Source: Rhodospirillaceae bacterium
GTDB lineage: Bacteria; Pseudomonadota; Alphaproteobacteria; UBA8366; GCA-2717185
DNA length: 13,805 bases
Assembly (NCBI GenBank): GCA_002717185.1
Contig: PBDC01000013.1
Span: 7,675 to 21,479, forward strand
Direction: 5' to 3'
Within the stretch, counting starts at the first letter, position 1; each line of letters begins with the position of its first letter. Below the pieces are notes generated by a model, which saw only the letters and a list, made by a program, of their open reading frames with translations, searched no databases and was not told the origin of the DNA. This document shows positions 7,269 to 13,805 of the stretch, in pieces. A program made the translations under genes and the position numbers.

Positions 7269-9005
7269 ATGACGACGGTCGAGAAAATGCTGAACGAGGA
7301 AGTACAGGCGGGTGAGGGGATCGCGCGCGTTTTTGAGGAAGCCGGCATCGACATGGTGTTCGGTATCCAGGGCGGCAATATGGGCCGTGTCTATGATGCG
7401 CTTTACGATCATCAGGACACGATCCGTTGTGTGCTGGTTAGGCATGAGCAACTTGCTAGCGTGATGGCGGAGGTATACGGCCGGCTGACCGGTAAGCCCG
7501 GCGTTTGCATGGGGCAAGGTTTGTTCATGTTGGCGAACGGGTTCCTCGGCACTTTGGAAGCGCATCTAGGCAGCTCGCCGATGCTCTTCCTCACGGATTT
7601 CTCTGACGTGGCACCCTATACCCAGCATGCGCCCTATCAGGGCGGTACCGGTGACTATGGGGCGGCCGACACCCGCAATTCGCTTGCGGCAGTCACCAAA
7701 CAGACACTAGTCGCGCACTCACCTCGTGAGGCCGTGCACGCAGCTCAACTGGGTGTCAAGCACGCTCTGACTGGGGAACGCGGCCCGGTGGGCATCATCT
7801 TCCACAGCGCCTGTTTCGGTGGCACGGTAAATCCGGAGGAACGGCCCACTCTGTACCCGACACAACACTATCTACCAAAGCGTCGATCAGCTGATTTTGC
7901 GGCAGTTGAACAAGCGGCGCAGGCCCTTTGCGCGGCAGAACGGCCGGTGATCATCGCTGGCAATGGTGTTCGGATCAGCCAGGCCTATGCGGAACTAGCG
8001 GCACTAGCCGAACAGCTCGGCGCGCCGATTGCGACGACGGCGTCCGGAAAGGGCGTCTATCCGGAAACAGGAGCGATGGCGCTCGGTGTGTGTGGGAATT
8101 TTGGTCAGTCCACGGCGAACAAAACAATCGGCCAGGCCGATTTGATCCTGGCGGTCGGGACGCGGTTAGGCCCGGCGGATACTGCAAATGAGAACCCGGC
8201 ACTGATTGACCCGGTCCGCCAGACAATCCTGCAGATCGACATCGAACCGAAGAACGCGAGCTGGTCATTTCCCTGCGATACGGTTGTAATCGGCGATGCG
8301 AAACTTGTGCTGGAGCAGGTCGGTGACGCCGTTCGGCGGTCTGGCGTTCCCGCTCCGAATGTGTTGGCCGCGCGTGCCGAGAAGCTGGCGACGACACGGC
8401 AGGCCGAAGGCTTCTTCGATAACCCACATTACACCTCAGATGCGACCCCGATCATGCCGCCGCGTTTGTTCAAGGAATTGCATGACGCGATCGATGAGGA
8501 CGCTCTGATCACCTGCGATGCGGGTGAGAACCGGCTATTCATGACCCATTTTTTTCAGACAAAGGGTCCCGGCACTCTGCTGATGCCTGGCATCGGTGCT
8601 ATGGGTTATGCGATTCCTGCAGCGCTCGCCGGGAAGCTGGTTGATCCGGACCGACAAGTTATTGCGGTTACCGGTGACGGTGGGTTTGGCATGGCGATAA
8701 ACGGCATCCTTACCGCCAAAGACGAGAACATTCCGATCGTGACGGTCATTCTGAATAACGGCGCGCTGGGGTGGGTTAAGCACGGTCAGGGCAACCGCAC
8801 CATTGCCAGCACGTTCGCGGATACCAATTACGCTGATGTGGCTAATGCCATGGGCGTGAAGGGCATTCGGGTCGAGAAACCGGGTGAAATCGGTGCGGCC
8901 ATCCGCGAAGCTCTGGCCGCGGGCGAGCCCACAGTGGTTGACGTGGTCACTGCGTTCGATGGCCTCTCCTTCCGCGATGTGACGTCGGCCCTGACGCAGG
9001 GCTAA
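7269..9005 (+). CDS. thiamine diphosphate-dependent enzyme, acetolactate synthase-like
   Basis: This 578-residue protein has the three-domain layout of the acetolactate synthase/decarboxylase family. The Pyr domain has VFGIQGG and RHEQ with cofactor-activating Glu60; a central domain follows (RPVIIAGNGVR, AVGTRLGP); the PP domain has GDGGFGMAIN from residue 469 to Asn496-Asn497. ThDP enzymes of this family carboligate or decarboxylate 2-keto acids or cleave oxalyl-type substrates. Where acetolactate synthases usually have a TSGPGATN-type segment, this protein has CMGQGLFMLANGFLG (residues 80-94), so it is probably not a housekeeping acetolactate synthase, and no small regulatory subunit gene is adjacent. 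Its sequence is clearly distinct from the preceding Xsc. The gene ends against a convergent dehydrogenase gene, sharing 4 bp. A decarboxylase or lyase in the same catabolic route is plausible; the substrate is unknown. Confidence 0.88.
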   Translation: MTTVEKMLNEEVQAGEGIARVFEEAGIDMVFGIQGGNMGRVYDALYDHQDTIRCVLVRHEQLASVMAEVYGRLTGKPGVCMGQGLFMLANGFLGTLEAHLGSSPMLFLTDFSDVAPYTQHAPYQGGTGDYGAADTRNSLAAVTKQTLVAHSPREAVHAAQLGVKHALTGERGPVGIIFHSACFGGTVNPEERPTLYPTQHYLPKRRSADFAAVEQAAQALCAAERPVIIAGNGVRISQAYAELAALAEQLGAPIATTASGKGVYPETGAMALGVCGNFGQSTANKTIGQADLILAVGTRLGPADTANENPALIDPVRQTILQIDIEPKNASWSFPCDTVVIGDAKLVLEQVGDAVRRSGVPAPNVLAARAEKLATTRQAEGFFDNPHYTSDATPIMPPRLFKELHDAIDEDALITCDAGENRLFMTHFFQTKGPGTLLMPGIGAMGYAIPAALAGKLVDPDRQVIAVTGDGGFGMAINGILTAKDENIPIVTVILNNGALGWVKHGQGNRTIASTFADTNYADVANAMGVKGIRVEKPGEIGAAIREALAAGEPTVVDVVTAFDGLSFRDVTSALTQG

Positions 9006-9835
9006 CGGAGCATCCCGCCATCGATGATGATGGTGCGGCCGGTTACGTAATCCGACATGTCCGTCGTTAGAAACTCCACCACTTTAGCGCAATCCTCGAT
9101 CGTACCCTCGCGGCGCAGTGGGACCCGTTCTTTGGCCATTTCGGCGCGATCACCCAGGCGGCCGGTGCGGATGATGCCGGGGGCGATAGCATTTACTGTA
9201 ATGTTGTAGGGCCCGAGCTCCTGAGCCAGCGCGCGGGTGTAGTGTATGATGGCGGCCTTGGACAGACCATAGGGGTGATACTCACCCTTGGCGTCGACGC
9301 CGGCGGTCGAAGAAACAGTGACGATCTTGCCATAGCCCTTTTTCTTCATGTAGGGCGCAACCGCCATACAAGTGTTCATGCAGGTATTCACGTTGATCTC
9401 GAGCACGCGGGACAGCATGTGCTCTGGCGTGTCAGATGGGGTACCGACGGTGACTTCGTCTAGCGTCTCGTTTGCGCCTTCTCGGGGTTTACGTTCGTCG
9501 GCGAAGGTTACCGTGCCGCCGCCCGCGTTGCAGACCGCGATATCGATGCTTCCCATCGTTTCCGCGACCTGTTTGACTGCCGCTTCGGTTGCTTTGCGGT
9601 CGGTCAAATCGGATTTTAATCCTATGGCCCGCACTCCCAGAGCCTCGCACTCCGCCATGACGGTTTCGGCGGTCAGGAGTTGCCGCTCGAATTCGTAAAC
9701 TTCAGCTGCGTTGAGGTTTCGGTCGATGACAGCGATGTCTGCGCCAAGATCGGCGAGGTGTAGAGCGTATCCGCGACCAAGGCCACGGGCGCCGCCGGTA
9801 ATCAGCGCGGTCTTGCCGGAGAGTTTCTTGCTCAT
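9002..9835 (-). CDS. SDR-family NAD(P)-dependent oxidoreductase
   Basis: The 277-residue protein is a classical-type short-chain dehydrogenase/reductase. It has TGGARGLG (residues 13-20) for cofactor binding, Asp38 at the end of the second strand, which favours NAD(H), and NAGG (103-106). The catalytic set is Asn148, Ser176, Tyr189 and Lys193 in VSSTAG and YGLSK. The C-terminal VTGRTIIIDGGM is typical. Segments near residues 41-60 and 107-147 are longer than in the shortest classical members, which may shape the substrate pocket. The reaction would be interconversion of an alcohol and a ketone or aldehyde. It is the only complete gene here on the minus strand, convergent with the ThDP enzyme gene (stop codons overlap) and divergent from the maleate isomerase-type gene across a 79 bp gap. 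Confidence 0.92.
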   Translation of the reverse strand: MSKKLSGKTALITGGARGLGRGYALHLADLGADIAVIDRNLNAAEVYEFERQLLTAETVMAECEALGVRAIGLKSDLTDRKATEAAVKQVAETMGSIDIAVCNAGGGTVTFADERKPREGANETLDEVTVGTPSDTPEHMLSRVLEINVNTCMNTCMAVAPYMKKKGYGKIVTVSSTAGVDAKGEYHPYGLSKAAIIHYTRALAQELGPYNITVNAIAPGIIRTGRLGDRAEMAKERVPLRREGTIEDCAKVVEFLTTDMSDYVTGRTIIIDGGMLR

Positions 9836-9914
9836 GGGTCATCTCAGGTCTGTTGTGTGGGGATGCGGCGATTTTGTACTACACTGTCGCAGGGAGACAA
9901 AAACAAGGCACAAG
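9836..9914. promoter_or_regulatory. 79 bp divergent promoter region
   Basis: This short gap must carry promoters for the leftward dehydrogenase and the rightward isomerase/M81 pair. TTGTGT (9853-9858) with TACTAC (9877-9882) could be a weak rightward promoter at 18 bp spacing. An AAGG at 9905-9908 lies 6 nt before ATG 9915. No strong palindrome is seen. Confidence 0.35.
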
Positions 9915-10670
9915 ATGGACGAATTTAGGACACCGGAAAAATCTAAACGGCCTTATGGCAACAGGGCTAGGATCGGGCTCATCGTGCCGTCGCCGAACAC
10001 AGTAGCGGAGACCGAGTTCTGGCGGATGGCACCCGAGGGCGTGACCATCCATACAACTCGAATGCTTTTGCGCACCGACCAGACGAAAGATCCGTTGAAG
10101 GATATGGAACAGTATCTGCCGCGAGTATTGGACGAATTGCGCGGTTTGGAGGTGGATGTTGTCGCTTATGGCTGCACGGCCAGTGCGTTGAAGACGCCAC
10201 ACGAACAGACGCGTAATGAAATAGCTGATGAACTAGATCGACCGGCGGTCACCACTATGGGATCGGTTCTGGCGGCATTCGAAGCTTTTGATGTCAAAAG
10301 TGTGGCGGTGGGCTCACCATATACCGACGATATCAACGAGGCAGAGCGCCGGTATTTTGAGAGCCAGGGGCTGACCGTGACGGCGGATAAGGGTTTGATG
10401 TTGTTTGAAGCGCAAAAATTTGGCCGGCACATGAACCTTGTACCGTTGGAGGCAGTCGAAGAGTTGGCGGAATCAATCGACACTCCGGCGGCGGAGGCGG
10501 TTTTCCTGAGCTGTTCGGACATGGCGACGCTGGGGGCGCTCGACAGGCTCGAGGACAAGCTAAGTAAGCCTGTAATTTCTAGCGCCCAGGCGACTTTCTG
10601 GGGTGCGCTGCGGGCTGCTGGTGTCGACGACAGGATCGAAGGCTGCGGTCGGTTGCTGCGGGAGCACTGA
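9915..10670 (+). CDS. Asp/Glu racemase superfamily protein, maleate isomerase-like
   Basis: The 251-residue product (start at 9915 rather than the in-frame ATG at 9711, whose extension runs antisense through the dehydrogenase gene) resembles maleate cis-trans isomerases and arylmalonate decarboxylases. It has ARIGLIVPSPNTVAETE near the N-terminus, like the LIVPSSNT block of maleate isomerase. Two cysteines lie at the positions of the family's catalytic pair: Cys87 in YGCTASAL and Cys200 in SCSDMATL. Such enzymes isomerise maleate to fumarate, racemise Asp, Glu or hydantoins, or decarboxylate malonates, all through a thiol. Length is normal for the family. It is followed after 31 bp by the M81 gene, so the two probably share a transcript. 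With a hydantoinase-type gene nearby, a racemase role is also conceivable. Confidence 0.87.
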   Translation: MDEFRTPEKSKRPYGNRARIGLIVPSPNTVAETEFWRMAPEGVTIHTTRMLLRTDQTKDPLKDMEQYLPRVLDELRGLEVDVVAYGCTASALKTPHEQTRNEIADELDRPAVTTMGSVLAAFEAFDVKSVAVGSPYTDDINEAERRYFESQGLTVTADKGLMLFEAQKFGRHMNLVPLEAVEELAESIDTPAAEAVFLSCSDMATLGALDRLEDKLSKPVISSAQATFWGALRAAGVDDRIEGCGRLLREH

Positions 10671-10701
10671 TATGACCTTCGTTTGGAGGGAGTAGAGGAC
10701 T

Positions 10702-12198
10702 ATGGCACGCATTGCGATTGCCGGTTTCATGCATGAGACCAATTGTTTTGTGCCCGATCCGACTGACTACGACGATTTCGCTTATCCAGCTGACCGACCC
10801 GGTATGCCGCGCGGCGACGACATGCTGGCCGAGTTCGAGGAAAAGGGGGCCGCGACTGCTGGTTTCATGGCTGGGAATGATGGCAATCACGAGATCTATC
10901 CGCTGCTTTGGGCAAGCGCCACACCGGGCGGCGCGGTGACGAAACGCGCTTACGAGATGATTGCAAGTGAGCTGATCTCGCGACTGTCGAAGGCGCTTCC
11001 GGTCGAAGGCGTATATCTAGACCTGCACGGTGCTATGGTCTCGGAGGAATTTGAGGATGGGGAAGGGGAGTTACTGCGCCGGGCGCGCGCAGTCGTCGGC
11101 GAAGAGGTGCCGATCGTCATCAGCCTGGACTACCATGCCAACGTGACCCCGGAGATGGTTCGTGAAGCGGACGCAATTTTGCCCTACCGCACCTATCCAC
11201 ACGTCGATCAGTACGAGACCGGGCAGCGCGCCGCAACGGCAATGAAACGATTGCTGATTGACGGCCGACCCTCCGGCCGGGCCTTGCGGCACCTGCCTTT
11301 CCTATTGCCGCTTAATTTTCAATGTACTCTGGTTGAACCAACCAAGGGGATTGTAGAGAGTGCGACCACGCGGCAGACGGATGACATGCTCTCGCTAGCC
11401 TATCTGGCTGGTTTCCCACCGGCTGACCTGTGGGACTGTGGACCGACAGTCAGCGTGCATGCCTATAGCCAGGAAGAGGCAGATGCTGCGGCGGATGAGA
11501 TCGCTCAGGTCGTCGCACTAAAAGAGGCAGAATTCGCCGAGCCGTTGCTGCAGCCGGATGAGGCAGTACAAGAAGCTATGCGGTTGGCCGAGACCATGTC
11601 CAAGCCTGTCGTCCTAGCCGATACGCAGGATAATCCTGGCTGCGGTGGCAGCGGGGACACGGTTGGCATGCTTGCGGCCCTGGTTCGCAATGAGGCGCAA
11701 GGTGCGATTTTCGGCGTGGTTAAAGACGAGCTTGCCGCTGCCGCAGCGCATGAGGCGGGGGTCGGAGCGGCGATTGAACTCGATCTCGGCGGCCGCACTA
11801 ACCTGCCGGGTGTGGAACCGTACCGTGGCACCTTTACAGTTGAGGTGGTCAATGATGGTTGCTATCAGACGACGGGGCCAGTTTCTCAAGGTAAACCCTA
11901 CGACGTAGGCCCCTCGGCTCTGTTATCGATCGGTGGCGTTAAGGTTGCGGTTAGTAGTCGGCGGGTTCAGGCGCTAGACCGTATGGTCTTCGAAAATTTT
12001 GGCGTTGACCTCACCGCTCAGAAGATCATCGTGGTCAAAAGTACCTGCCACTATCGGGCGCATTTTGATCCGATCTCGGAGACGACATTCGCTGCACTGG
12101 CGCCCGGGGGACACGGCGCGAATCCGGCGGATTTCGCCTTCACGAAGTTGCGGCCGGGCGTGCGTTTCTATCCGCTCGGGCCGGTTCACAAGACCTAG
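10702..12198 (+). CDS. M81 family (MlrC-like) metallopeptidase
   Basis: This 498-residue protein belongs to the family of MlrC, the zinc enzyme that completes microcystin degradation in sphingomonads. It has FMHETN at the N-terminus (Glu12), LDLHGAM (His109), LDYHAN (Asp143 and His145) and TYPHVDQYETG (His167), the conserved acidic and histidine residues of the MlrC metal site in the right order and spacing. The C-terminal part has DNPGCGGSGDT and the closing RAHFDPI segment typical of the family. Most relatives outside microcystin degraders sit in amino-acid or hydantoin-type catabolic clusters with unknown substrates, so amide or peptide-like bond cleavage is the safest statement. GGAGGG (10685-10690) precedes the ATG by 11 nt. 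It is probably cotranscribed with the upstream isomerase-type gene. No signal peptide is seen. Confidence 0.92.
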   Translation: MARIAIAGFMHETNCFVPDPTDYDDFAYPADRPGMPRGDDMLAEFEEKGAATAGFMAGNDGNHEIYPLLWASATPGGAVTKRAYEMIASELISRLSKALPVEGVYLDLHGAMVSEEFEDGEGELLRRARAVVGEEVPIVISLDYHANVTPEMVREADAILPYRTYPHVDQYETGQRAATAMKRLLIDGRPSGRALRHLPFLLPLNFQCTLVEPTKGIVESATTRQTDDMLSLAYLAGFPPADLWDCGPTVSVHAYSQEEADAAADEIAQVVALKEAEFAEPLLQPDEAVQEAMRLAETMSKPVVLADTQDNPGCGGSGDTVGMLAALVRNEAQGAIFGVVKDELAAAAAHEAGVGAAIELDLGGRTNLPGVEPYRGTFTVEVVNDGCYQTTGPVSQGKPYDVGPSALLSIGGVKVAVSSRRVQALDRMVFENFGVDLTAQKIIVVKSTCHYRAHFDPISETTFAALAPGGHGANPADFAFTKLRPGVRFYPLGPVHKT

Positions 12199-12601
12199 CC
12201 TCAGCGGTTTTCTAGTTTGCGCTTTTTCGCGATTAGTATTCAGGAATTCTTGACTTCGCTTTCGCCGAAAGAGTTTCCCCACAGAGCATCAAGGTAGTTT
12301 AGTTGGTTGTCGATACCGCCTCTGCGTCGTTCGAGTTTTTCGATGCGGGCAAAAACTGCCAGGTAATAGCCGCTGAATACGTCATCTTAGTCGAAGTAAA
12401 TGCCTGAGGATAAACTTTGTGATTAACGGTTTCGATGCCCTGCTCGCAGAATTCTGCAAGGGTTTCAAGCCGATCTATAAAGCCTTGGAGGATGAAACGA
12501 CTTTCCTGCCCAATTAAAGCGTGCAGACTGATACAATCATGGAACCCGTGCCAAAAATTTTGATGCTGAAAAAGCAACATTGTGACGAGGGGAGCTGAGT
12601 T
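12199..12601. other. intergenic region with possible decayed minus-strand gene
   Basis: 403 bp between the M81 gene and the DUF1989 gene. It has no obvious intrinsic terminator or strong promoter. Its only notable content is protein-like minus-strand sequence, described separately, and the ribosome binding site GAGGGGAG (12587-12594) 7 nt before ATG 12602. Confidence 0.5.
12240..12580 (-). pseudogene. possible remnant of an unrecognised gene
   Basis: On the minus strand, one frame from about 12580 reads protein-like sequence (for example GFIDRLETLAEFCEQGIETV). A second frame then continues with DDVFSGYYLAVFARIEKLER and further plausible residues to a TGA at 12242-12240. Joining them needs one frameshift near 12390, and a TAA interrupts the second part just before DDVF. 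This pattern suits a decayed gene fragment, but I do not recognise the family, and part of the first frame also continues upstream as a shadow of the DUF1989 gene. It could be chance. Confidence 0.25.
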
Positions 12602-13198
12602 ATGACGGAACCGATAGAAATACCGGCGCGGCGTGGCAAGGCAGCGCGGGCCGCAAAAGGGCAGACGGTAAGGGTCGTGAACACGCACGGAGCGCAGGTT
12701 GTCGATACCTGGGCGTTCAATCCGGAGGATATGGATGAGTGTATGTCGATGGAGGCGACGCGTGCGACGGTCTTGAAGATGCATCTCGGTGTGGGTGATG
12801 CCTTTTACAGTAACAACCGGCGCGCCATGATGACGATATTGAAAGATACTTCGCCGGGTGTGCACGACACTTTAATGGCAGCCTGCGACAACTATCGCTA
12901 CGGACTACTTGGTTGCACTGAGTATCACGACAATTGCACCGACAATCTGCATGCGGCGCTGGATGCTCTAGGGGTTAAGGCGCCAAAGACACCGAGTCCG
13001 CTCAACCTGTTTATGAATATTCCTTGGACGGCGCAAGGCAGTCTCAGCTTTGAGGCGCCGCTCACCAAGCCCGGTAACTTCATCGCGATGCGGGCGGAAA
13101 TGGATCTAATCGTTGCTTTTTCTGCTTGCCCGCAAGACATACTGCCGATTAATGGCGAATTGCGCGAACCGGTCGAAGCGCATTTCGAGATCTTTTGA
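12602..13198 (+). CDS. DUF1989 / urea carboxylase-associated family protein
   Basis: The 198-residue product matches DUF1989, named for proteins encoded beside urea carboxylase. Family members include the two subunits of carboxyguanidine deiminase in guanidine breakdown, so a deaminating or hydrolytic role on small nitrogen compounds is possible, though that enzyme needs two different DUF1989 subunits and only one is present here. Visible family marks are the N-terminal IPARRGKAARAAKGQTVRVV, then CDNYRYGLLGCTEYHDNCTDN, in which Cys95, Cys105, His109 and Cys112 could bind a metal (inference), and NLFMNIPW. GAGGGGAG precedes the start. No urea carboxylase or allophanate hydrolase gene is in view. 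The stop codon lies within 12 bp of the next gene's ATG or overlaps its TTG start, so the two are likely coupled. Confidence 0.88.
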   Translation: MTEPIEIPARRGKAARAAKGQTVRVVNTHGAQVVDTWAFNPEDMDECMSMEATRATVLKMHLGVGDAFYSNNRRAMMTILKDTSPGVHDTLMAACDNYRYGLLGCTEYHDNCTDNLHAALDALGVKAPKTPSPLNLFMNIPWTAQGSLSFEAPLTKPGNFIAMRAEMDLIVAFSACPQDILPINGELREPVEAHFEIF

Positions 13199-13209
13199 CG
13201 GCACAGAAT

Positions 13210-13805
13210 ATGCTCGCGTTACGCCCCGTTACGGGGACGATAGGTGCTGTTATTGACGGTATCGACTTGTCGGGAAAAGTTGGTGTCGACCTGGCTAGAG
13301 TGTTACGTCAGGCCTTATGGGACCATCACGTCCTGTTTTTCCGTGAACAGTCTCTTGATATTCCAGACTTGAAGCGGGTCACACGGGTCTTCGGTGCGCT
13401 AAAAACGATACCCTATATTGCGCCGCTGCTAGAAGACCCGGAAGTCATTGCGGTGGAAAAGAAGGCTACTGATCGCAATGTGGCGGTATTCGGCGGCCAA
13501 TGGCATTCCGACTTTAGTTTTCTCGAACACCCACCGGCTGGTTCGCTGCTGAGCGCAATCAATGTTCCTGAGGTCGGCGGCGATACTGTTTGGGCGAACC
13601 AAACCCTCGCTTTTGAAACTTTGCCTGATGATTTGAAGGTGATTATCGAAGGGCGCGCGGCAATCCATACAGGCAAACCGTATGGTGTCCGGTTTGCGCC
13701 GTTAGAAGAAGAGCGGGCCGTCAATGATATGGTGCGCAACGATCCTACCGCCGACCGAGAAATTTTTCATCCAGTAGTGCGGCGGCATCCGGAGAATGGG
13801 CTCCG
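13210..13805 (+). CDS. TauD/TfdA family dioxygenase (partial)
   Basis: The frame from ATG 13210 is open to the right edge, giving 198 codons of a protein usually near 280-300 residues. It matches the Fe(II)/2-oxoglutarate-dependent TauD/TfdA family: LRPVTGTIGAVIDGIDLS at the start, DHHVLFFREQ, then GGQWHSDFSFLEHPPAG, where His99 and Asp101 are the first two iron ligands, and VGGDTVWAN. The third iron ligand and the 2-oxoglutarate Arg lie beyond the window. An in-frame TTG at 13195, overlapping the previous gene's TGA as TTGA, would add MTAQN and may be the true start, since neither start has a strong ribosome binding site. Members hydroxylate and so desulfonate taurine, or act on phenoxyacetates, carnitine-like or other substrates; the Xsc gene makes a sulfonate attractive but does not prove it. 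Confidence 0.87.
   Translation, partial: MLALRPVTGTIGAVIDGIDLSGKVGVDLARVLRQALWDHHVLFFREQSLDIPDLKRVTRVFGALKTIPYIAPLLEDPEVIAVEKKATDRNVAVFGGQWHSDFSFLEHPPAGSLLSAINVPEVGGDTVWANQTLAFETLPDDLKVIIEGRAAIHTGKPYGVRFAPLEEERAVNDMVRNDPTADREIFHPVVRRHPENGL

Noticed and set aside
9711..9914. Extended start of the maleate isomerase-type gene at 9711
   Set aside because: The extension runs antisense through the 5' end of the dehydrogenase gene and is Arg/Pro-rich; ATG 9915 fits the family length.

Overview
The window looks like a catabolic gene neighbourhood from a proteobacterium, most likely an alphaproteobacterium. That placement rests on the gene families, the moderately high GC content and the clear Shine-Dalgarno sites. 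It is my inference; no marker gene (rRNA, tRNA or ribosomal protein) is present. I found no mobile element, CRISPR array or RNA gene.

Layout from left to right. Position 1-602 (minus) is the N-terminal part of a polytopic membrane protein that runs off the left edge. Divergent from it, 976-2574 (plus) encodes a gamma-glutamyltransferase-family Ntn hydrolase, followed 78 bp later by a hydantoinase B/oxoprolinase-family protein (2653-4284) with no hydantoinase A partner in the window. An 846 bp gap without a supportable gene follows, holding several palindromes, including a 19 bp perfect palindrome at 5064-5082. Next is xsc, sulfoacetaldehyde acetyltransferase (5176-6912). Its evident ancestral frame starts at 5131 but is cut by an in-frame TAG at codon 15 (5173-5175). 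A strong hairpin terminator (6925-6948) closes this unit. A second, different thiamine diphosphate enzyme of the acetolactate-synthase type follows (7269-9005); its stop codon overlaps that of a convergent short-chain dehydrogenase (9002-9835, minus). Divergent from the dehydrogenase lie an Asp/Glu racemase/maleate isomerase-type enzyme (9915-10670) and an M81/MlrC-type metallopeptidase (10702-12198). After a 403 bp gap with a possible decayed minus-strand reading frame come a DUF1989 protein (12602-13198) and, translationally coupled to it, a TauD/TfdA-type dioxygenase cut by the right edge.

How the genes may work together (inference). Xsc turns sulfoacetaldehyde plus phosphate into acetyl phosphate and sulfite, and TauD-type dioxygenases often desulfonate alkylsulfonates, so organosulfonate use is one theme. 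The other theme is opening of amide, lactam or peptide-like bonds: the gamma-glutamyltransferase relative, hydantoinase B, the M81 enzyme and DUF1989. Together with the racemase-type enzyme, the second ThDP enzyme and the dehydrogenase, this suggests breakdown of an amidated or N-acylated small molecule, possibly a conjugated sulfonate. No transporter, regulator, phosphate acetyltransferase or taurine dehydrogenase/transaminase gene lies in the window, so the substrate is not fixed by the sequence.

The most notable observation is the amber codon in xsc, which should be checked first as a sequencing error, a recent inactivation, or a gene now restarting at the ATG that directly follows the stop.
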